Shown: piece after piece, positions 28,122-32,412 of the stretch
How the letters are laid out: every line of letters starts with the position of its first letter
Position numbering within the stretch: the first letter of the stretch is position 1
Virus record (IMG/VR): IMGVR_UViG_3300025099_000082
Coordinates: 1 to 32,412 of that record
Strand: one strand, 5' to 3'
Length of the DNA stretch: 32,412 nucleotides
Source of the DNA: a virus
Translations under genes and position numbers: made by a program
Notes under the pieces: generated by a model
The model's input: only the letters and a program-made list of their open reading frames with translations
Databases searched by the model: none
What the model was told of the DNA's origin: nothing

Positions 28122-29832
28122 CTATATCTGTAAACGGTGTTGAATTGTTAAACATATATCTTTGCGATTTAACGTCAAAGTGAATCCCATGGACTTCTTG
28201 CGGTATCCCTACTAACTTCTGTTTCTTTATCTTTTGACTGCCGAATATTACAGCAGTGTTAGAGAAATCCAATGCTCTCTCTGGTCTCCATATAAACATC
28301 ACATTATCGGCTTTATCGGCAAATGTACCTCCACCTTTAATCTTATTTACATCTGGTTTAAAATACCTACCATCATCACCTTTTGATGGGGTTACTTGGT
28401 GAGCCACCAAATGTATTGAAATGTTGTAATCCAAGGCAAACCTTTTAAGCTCACTCATAAACCTAGAGATATATAAATCCTCTCTTTCACCTCTGTTCAT
28501 CTTATGTTGAACTGTGTTGTATGGGTCTATAATTAAACTTCTAATACCTTTTGTCTTAACTAAATAACTTGCTCGATGAAAAATGTTATCAAGGGTAAAA
28601 TCTTTCTTAGGGTATATTAAGAAGAAATGCTTCTTAACAAAGTCCATAGCATCCTTATATTCACTTAAAGACATCTGATGACTTTTGTAGAATGGGTCTG
28701 CACTTTTCCCCATGTACATCTCTATGATATCATTGAAGAAATCATTCATGGGCATATTCTCAGGTGAGAACACTCCAAACTTCCAACCATCATAATACGC
28801 TTTAATTGTTGCCAGTTGATTCAAGAACATCGACTTTCCTTCGTTTTGATATCCTGTCCAGATATTTACCTCTCCGTTTCTCCAAGTCCAAGCACTATCC
28901 ACAGCAGGTATGTAAGTTGTAGTACCTCTTTCTTGACCATTGTGATAACCATCTAACATACTATCACTAACATCTTCTACTGAAAAGATGCCTTCTAACT
29001 TAGGGCTGTGAGACGTTTTAAGACGTTCTCTTAGACTTTCTACACCCTCTTGGAGTAATACCTCATTAGCGTCTTTAAATGGTCTTAAATCGACTAATTT
29101 ACATTTATCAGCACCAAACCTCCTTACAAGCTCTTTCTCAAGGTTTCTTCCATTATCATCGTTATCGGTAGCTATATAGATTATTTTGGCACTCTGAAAC
29201 ACATTGTAACAGTTAGTGATACACTCCAACTTCTTATCAATGTTTTTGTCGTTAGGATTAGGAGCACCCATGTTTACACTTGTGTGGAATGGTATACCTG
29301 CCACTTCCCAAGACAATGAATCCATTTCACCTTCGCATATTACAATGGTATCTTGCTCCTTACAATTATCATAATTGTATATTACTGGTTCGGCATCTTT
29401 AGATTGCGTAAAGAATTTGCCATCGATACCTCGTGTTTTATAATTTACTATATCGTTATCTACAAAATAAGGAAAAACAATACTCTTGTTATCTACAGAT
29501 GATACTATCTTGTTGTTATTAATAACCTCGTTTGTTATTCCTCTGGCATTAAGGAATGCTCTGCCTTGCTTCGTAAGTTTCTTTAATTTGTTCTTTTGGG
29601 GTTTCTTATAGCTTTTCTTTGTTTCTATCATTGATGAATTGTTTGTTTTCAATACGCCATGCCATCCACATTTATGGCAATTATATAATCCTTCTGTTAA
29701 ATTGATACTTAGACAAGTATCCTTGTAGTTCTCTTTACCTAGTTTTATGCAATTAGGACATTGTACTTTTTGTTGTACACCATTGTTCTTTACCCTTATG
29801 CCTAAACTACTAAAGCTTTGTTCTAAAATCAT
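28105..29832 (-). CDS. Bifunctional primase-helicase (T7 gp4-like)
   Basis: This is a 575-aa protein. A zinc-binding part at residues 25-55 has C25-x2-C28 and C52-x2-C55. A TOPRIM domain at about 160-260 has VICEGEMDS (E168) and the DNDDNG motif (D223, D225), and PFKDANEVL. A RecA-like helicase part at about 315-560 has Walker A GYQNEGKS (327-334), a Walker B-like RSLIIDPYN and an HLVAHQ sensor. This is the T7 gp4/DnaB layout: it unwinds DNA and makes primers. No DNA polymerase is visible in the window, so it probably uses the host enzyme. It may be translated after the winged-helix protein that precedes it. Confidence 0.9.
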   Translation of the reverse strand: MILEQSFSSLGIRVKNNGVQQKVQCPNCIKLGKENYKDTCLSINLTEGLYNCHKCGWHGVLKTNNSSMIETKKSYKKPQKNKLKKLTKQGRAFLNARGITNEVINNNKIVSSVDNKSIVFPYFVDNDIVNYKTRGIDGKFFTQSKDAEPVIYNYDNCKEQDTIVICEGEMDSLSWEVAGIPFHTSVNMGAPNPNDKNIDKKLECITNCYNVFQSAKIIYIATDNDDNGRNLEKELVRRFGADKCKLVDLRPFKDANEVLLQEGVESLRERLKTSHSPKLEGIFSVEDVSDSMLDGYHNGQERGTTTYIPAVDSAWTWRNGEVNIWTGYQNEGKSMFLNQLATIKAYYDGWKFGVFSPENMPMNDFFNDIIEMYMGKSADPFYKSHQMSLSEYKDAMDFVKKHFFLIYPKKDFTLDNIFHRASYLVKTKGIRSLIIDPYNTVQHKMNRGEREDLYISRFMSELKRFALDYNISIHLVAHQVTPSKGDDGRYFKPDVNKIKGGGTFADKADNVMFIWRPERALDFSNTAVIFGSQKIKKQKLVGIPQEVHGIHFDVKSQRYMFNNSTPFTDIDAKRS

Positions 29833-29892
29833 TATATTGTAATATATAAATATAACATGGTATATATATTTTTTTTATTTTTATATATATAA

Positions 29893-30189
29893 CTATATAC
29901 TATAATCTGCCATATTGGCACTTGGAGATAATCTAATCTTACGCTCTTTTCCATAGTGTCCAGTGGATTTAGTATCACGCTCTATAAAGCCCTGTGCTTC
30001 GAGTTTATTAAGCAACCTATACAAGTTCCTATCTGATATGTTTAAAGTGTCGGAAATCGCCTTATTTGAAGCGAAACAGTAACCTTTCTTCTTACTCAAT
30101 CCCTTTATTAAAGAAAGCAATGCGCTTTCGGTGACACTAAGTGATTTATTCATGAAGGAAACATTGATATTTATAAATCTAGTTTTCAT
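29893..30189 (-). CDS. Winged-helix DNA-binding protein
   Basis: This 98-aa basic protein has a winged-helix turn pattern: LSVTESALLSLIKGLSKKKG, CFASNKAISDTLNISDRNLY then RLLNKLEAQGFIERDTKS. The turn NISDRNLY.LLNKLE is the recognition helix and GFIER is the wing strand, as in HTH_36/replication-initiator type domains. It is the first gene after the SSB terminator, only 12 bases below the hairpin, and directly precedes the primase-helicase. It could be a replication protein that loads the helicase or a regulator of the operators near 17.3 kb. Both are hypotheses. Confidence 0.62.
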   Translation of the reverse strand: MKTRFININVSFMNKSLSVTESALLSLIKGLSKKKGYCFASNKAISDTLNISDRNLYRLLNKLEAQGFIERDTKSTGHYGKERKIRLSPSANMADYSI

Positions 30190-30200
30190 ATTGATATAAT

Positions 30201-30234
30201 AAAAATGGGGATAAAACTATCGCCCTACCCCCAT
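30201..30234 (-). terminator. Intrinsic terminator after the SSB-like gene
   Basis: Minus strand stem ATGGGG/CCCCAT, 18-base loop, run of T (TTTTTATT). It lies 13 bases past the SSB stop. The next gene begins 12 bases after it, leaving no room for a standard promoter, so readthrough likely supplies the replication genes. Confidence 0.7.
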
Positions 30235-30246
30235 CTTAGTTATTGA

Positions 30247-30546
30247 TTAGAATGGTAGCCCATCCCCTGAATTAACAGCCTCCTTCTTCGGAGCATTGTT
30301 ATTGTTGTTGGCATCTGGCTTGTATTCGTCAATCCAAATTTTATGGGTTTGACCATACTCATTAGCACCATCCTTGTTAGCACCCATAGTCATTCTTAGG
30401 TATTGCTCTCCTTTGTACTCGTAGACGTGTTCTCTTACTTTGCTCATGGCAATAGAGAAGTTTACTAATCGGTACTTTTCTCCAGTTGATTGATTTACAA
30501 CTTGTTTTCCGTTTCCAACGTACTTTTTTGGTGAATTGTTATTCAT
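30247..30546 (-). CDS. ssb: SSB-like single-stranded DNA-binding protein
   Basis: I start at the ATG at 30546 (MNNNSPKKYVGNGKQ), giving 99 aa; the longer frame at 30606 overlaps the preceding gene. The central part has the OB-fold-like strands NQSTGEKYRLVNFSIAMSKV, then KGEQYLRMTMGANKDG and KIWIDEYKPD. A linker with repeated Asn precedes the end SGDGLPF, close to the canonical SSB tail D-D-L-P-F that recruits replication and repair proteins. It is shorter than bacterial SSB and could be a divergent phage SSB. Shares an operon with the putative annealing protein. Confidence 0.62.
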   Translation of the reverse strand: MNNNSPKKYVGNGKQVVNQSTGEKYRLVNFSIAMSKVREHVYEYKGEQYLRMTMGANKDGANEYGQTHKIWIDEYKPDANNNNNAPKKEAVNSGDGLPF

Positions 30547-30562
30547 AATTATAAAATAAAGG

Positions 30563-30955
30563 TTAAATATTCTTTCTTTTGAAATCCTCAGATTCATCTT
30601 CTCCAAAGACTCCTAACTCATAGAATCCTGTCATCTTTAGTACAGCTCTACTCATAGCTCTTTTCTCAGCCATTTCCATGACGTACCAAGTGTTACAGTT
30701 TCCATCCCTATGGGTTTCTCCCTTTAAGGCAGAACCAAAGGTTTCGATATTCTTTTCCCCTTTATTAGCATTGGCTTTAACCACTGAAAAGTTAGGTAAA
30801 GAATTAATGACATCGTACTCGATGTTGATACCCTCTATAGCCTGTATCTTATCGATACCTGCTCTAGTGATAATCATATAGTGCTGATGCTTGAATATTT
30901 CATCAGAACTAAGCTCATACTTCTTGTAGAGTTTTGCTAGTTTATCTCTATTCAT
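30563..30955 (-). CDS. Putative single-strand annealing (recombination) protein
   Basis: This 130-aa protein starts MNRDKLAKLYKKYELSSDEI. Its conserved part is ETFGSALKGETHRDGNCNTW then YVMEMAEKRAMSRAVLKMTG, with AEKRAMSRAVLK at residues 96-107. The A+.RA+.RA+ helix before a hydrophobic GFY and acidic end resembles the AETRA.GRAL box of ERF/Rad52/Sak-type annealing proteins. It is short for those families. Coming before SSB, with a RecE-like exonuclease elsewhere, it fits a phage recombinase role. Not proven; a different SSB partner is possible. Confidence 0.52.
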   Translation of the reverse strand: MNRDKLAKLYKKYELSSDEIFKHQHYMIITRAGIDKIQAIEGINIEYDVINSLPNFSVVKANANKGEKNIETFGSALKGETHRDGNCNTWYVMEMAEKRAMSRAVLKMTGFYELGVFGEDESEDFKRKNI

Positions 30956-30979
30956 AAACGTATAATTTTAAGTTATCTA

Positions 30980-31011
30980 CAAATCTAACGATTAAATCTC
31001 TAACTGCCAAA
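30980..31011 (-). promoter_or_regulatory. Promoter for annealing protein/SSB unit
   Basis: Minus strand: TTTG (in TTTGGCAGTTAG), 20-base spacer, TAGATTTG (full -7 match); ATG at 30955. The -33 TTTG is also the end of the preceding terminator's T run. Confidence 0.8.
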
Positions 31012-31044
31012 AAAAAGTGGCTCAGTAAAAACCAAACCACTTTT
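31009..31044 (-). terminator. Intrinsic terminator after the lysis cassette
   Basis: Minus strand stem AAAAGTGG/CCACTTTT (arms 31037-31044 and 31013-31020) with a 16-base loop and T run; its T run runs into the -33 box of the next promoter. Confidence 0.78.
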
Positions 31045-31114
31045 AAAAGGATAAACCATTAAAAAACTATACGAGTATATGATATAAACTCATCACAAAT
31101 ATATAACATTAACC

Positions 31115-31252
31115 TTAAACTTTACCTTGTCCTCTATATTTTTTTATATAATTCTTGGAGGACTTGAGCGCACTGCTTTTAGATTTAGCATGAACACCTT
31201 TGCGTTTTATTTTGTTTTTTTTGTAGTGAACGGATATTTGTTGTTTTGCCAT
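31115..31252 (-). CDS. 45-aa Lys-rich basic protein
   Basis: An ATG sharing a base with the holin stop (TAATG) opens 45 codons, MAKQQISVHYKKNKIKRKGV then HAKSKSSALKSSKNYIKKYR, ending GQGKV. I recall this K..K+KGVHAK..SS.LK.SKNY.K.YRGQG pattern as a small protein present in many Bacteroidota phages; its role is unknown. The strong positive charge suggests nucleic-acid or membrane association. Position after the holin, before a terminator, is consistent. Confidence 0.68.
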   Translation of the reverse strand: MAKQQISVHYKKNKIKRKGVHAKSKSSALKSSKNYIKKYRGQGKV

Positions 31253-31662
31253 TATTTATGTTTATTGTTTCCAAATACCTTTTCTACACCTCTTGAACCG
31301 AAGTATCCACCGATAACTATAGTAAGTAGACCTGTTATTGAATCTAAAGGATAACCCATGTACCACCCTGCCACATAAGAGATAGTAAGGAACACTAAGG
31401 TTAGTGGTCTTACATTTTGAGCTAACCACCCACTTCTGCTATCAGCTACCCACCTTCGAGTAACACCATCCATTTCAGAGCGTTCTAAGCGTAGTTTCTC
31501 TAGTGCGATGTCCTTATCCTCGCTACTCATGTCAGAACCTCCTATAATAGCTTCTATTACGTTCCCTACAGGAGTGTCTTGTGCTATTGCACCTACTACT
31601 TTAGGTATCTTTTGAAGTAGGAAAGAACCTACTGCTGTATCTTTAAACTTCTTTTTAGCCAT
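31252..31662 (-). CDS. Holin (3TM-type)
   Basis: This 136-aa protein has an N-terminal amphipathic part (VGSFLLQKIPKVVGAIAQDT), a cytoplasmic helix (DMSSEDKDIALEKLRLERSE) and DSRSGWLAQNVRPLT leading into two membrane spans at about 86-103 and 107-122. The SGW..QNVRPLTL pattern plus two spans and a basic end matches the 3TM/gene-transfer-agent type holin (PF11351-like). Holins permeabilise the inner membrane so the endolysin reaches the cell wall. It starts 18 bases after the M15 peptidase stop and is coupled to the following basic protein. Confidence 0.75.
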   Translation of the reverse strand: MAKKKFKDTAVGSFLLQKIPKVVGAIAQDTPVGNVIEAIIGGSDMSSEDKDIALEKLRLERSEMDGVTRRWVADSRSGWLAQNVRPLTLVFLTISYVAGWYMGYPLDSITGLLTIVIGGYFGSRGVEKVFGNNKHK

Positions 31663-31680
31663 AGCGTACTACCGACTGTA

Positions 31681-32040
31681 TTAGTATGTCCAGATAACGT
31701 CTTCGTCTTTGTAATCGTCTGAATCGACATGGATGAAGGTATTTGCCAAACCGAATCTATTGAATCCAACTTGCATAAGGGCATCAAGTATAATCCATCT
31801 CTCTCTTGAATTGCGTATTGAAATATCAACTGCTTTTCCCACAATGTGGCTTGAGTTCTGTTTTCCTCCAACTTTATCGTTATGTTCGATAGTTCTATAT
31901 CCTGAGTTGATTTTAAAGGGTATCCCTGCCAACTCACGAGCATTGTCGAGCATTGTAAGAAAATCATCATCCATATAGTTACCAGAATGAGGCACATCTG
32001 GAGACGCAAATTCTTCATACTTAAAATATTTAAGACTCAT
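31681..32040 (-). CDS. M15 family peptidase endolysin
   Basis: I start at ATG 32040 ([16 protein letters not shown]), which overlaps the preceding stop by 11 bases; the longer frame from 32085 lies mostly inside that gene. The 119-aa protein shows the M15A zinc motifs: INSGYRT (residues 44-50), [11 protein letters not shown] (His 65, Asp 72) and IHVDSDDY (His 104). These match D-Ala-D-Ala carboxypeptidase-like or endopeptidase endolysins. No signal peptide is seen, so export relies on a holin. The small size (single catalytic domain) is usual for Gram-negative phages. Confidence 0.82.
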   Translation of the reverse strand: MSLKYFKYEEFASPDVPHSGNYMDDDFLTMLDNARELAGIPFKINSGYRTIEHNDKVGGKQNSSHIVGKAVDISIRNSRERWIILDALMQVGFNRFGLANTFIHVDSDDYKDEDVIWTY

Positions 32041-32412
32041 TTTTACATTGGTTTTTACACTTACATTTACCACTTTTGCAGTCATCGTGTTGAAGCGTCT
32101 TGTTTAATAGTAGTCTATCAATGGTATCGTCTTGTACTTTTATAAGCATATTCTCAAGCATATCCTTAGACTGGACAAGCATCTCTATCTTCATCTCCAA
32201 ATTGCTTATCTTCTTCTTAGCAGCGTCTAAGTCATCAGGGTTTCTACCAGTAATACTTGCAATGACCATGGCAATTGATGCCGCTATCATACCTATAAGG
32301 GTATTTACTATTTGTGCGTTCTCACTTGGTATTTGATACTTTGATAGATATAATAATATCAAAACAACCAAGAAAAATACAAGTAAACTTCCTGCAAAGT
32401 GTCTTATGTCTT
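32030..32412 (-). CDS. Membrane protein with Cys-rich tail, 5' end outside window
   Basis: The frame is open from the window edge to TAA at 32030. The visible part has one hydrophobic segment ([16 protein letters not shown]), a second span ([20 protein letters not shown]), then a coiled coil ([20 protein letters not shown]), and a Cys-rich basic end ([14 protein letters not shown]). A TTG at 32371 is not needed as a start, since the reading continues in frame to the edge. It lies before the M15 peptidase, so a second holin, pinholin or spanin-type lysis helper is plausible. The Cys-rich end resembles a metal-binding tail and is odd for holins. Confidence 0.6.
   Translation of the reverse strand, partial: DIRHFAGSLLVFFLVVLILLYLSKYQIPSENAQIVNTLIGMIAASIAMVIASITGRNPDDLDAAKKKISNLEMKIEMLVQSKDMLENMLIKVQDDTIDRLLLNKTLQHDDCKSGKCKCKNQCKNES

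Noticed and set aside
31629-32018. 129-codon minus frame overlapping the M15 peptidase and part of the membrane gene
   Set aside because: It lies in another frame of the peptidase gene, whose zinc motifs are intact; no motif in the alternative frame.

Overview
The window looks like most of the genome of a tailed, siphovirus-type phage of a Bacteroidota host, most likely a Flavobacteriia-like (marine or freshwater) bacterium. The DNA is AT-rich. Every convincing gene is on the minus strand, so transcription runs from high to low coordinates. Host assignment rests on promoters of the Bacteroidota type (-33 TTTG, 19-20 bp spacer, -7 TAnnTTTG), A-rich leaders without Shine-Dalgarno sequences, and structural proteins of types I know from flavobacterial phages. 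No integrase, excisionase or CI-like repressor is visible, so nothing points to lysogeny. Both window edges cut genes. All identifications are from motifs and memory; no search was run.

In transcription order: (1) 32412-31115, lysis cassette: a cut membrane protein with a Cys-rich tail, an M15 peptidase endolysin, a 3TM-type holin and a 45-aa basic protein, then a terminator. (2) 31011-30201: its own promoter, a putative single-strand annealing protein, an SSB-like protein and a terminator. (3) 30189-25775, replication and regulation: winged-helix protein, primase-helicase, RusA resolvase, small membrane protein, sigma-70-like factor, Cys-motif protein, PD-(D/E)XK protein and small genes. (4) 25762-21890: one promoter serves a small membrane protein, a RecE-like exonuclease, a SET-domain protein, a DnaA-domain-IV-like protein, and the terminase small and large subunits, then a terminator. 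(5) 21854-17434, accessory genes: mostly unknown small proteins, a WYL_2/SH3-barrel-like protein and a ParB-like protein with an iteron array just beyond its stop; three to four short transcription units with promoters and terminators, and a gene-free stretch that can fold into hairpins. (6) 17280-1, late genes: a promoter next to a cluster of dyads, then the tail assembly chaperone with a -1 frameshift, tail completion proteins, baseplate/tail proteins, tape measure, maturation protease, scaffold, major capsid protein (followed by a terminator), portal, connector-like protein and tail fibre/LamG proteins.

Points of interest: tail genes precede head genes, and the portal follows the capsid gene; the terminase genes are separated from the head genes and share a transcript with exonuclease and SET genes; a tail chaperone -1 frameshift occurs on a nine-T run; tandem TATTGAAT iterons lie next to a parB-like gene; palindromic GTTAC/GTAAC sites lie upstream of the late operon; terminator U-tracts merge with the next promoter's -33 box; a coding-like frame lacks a normal start codon; and about a dozen sub-60-codon genes are packed with 1-4 base overlaps. 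I do not see a clearly recognisable anti-defence or defence system. The best candidates for undescribed biology are the SET protein, the iteron/ParB unit, the structured RNA region and the small genes.
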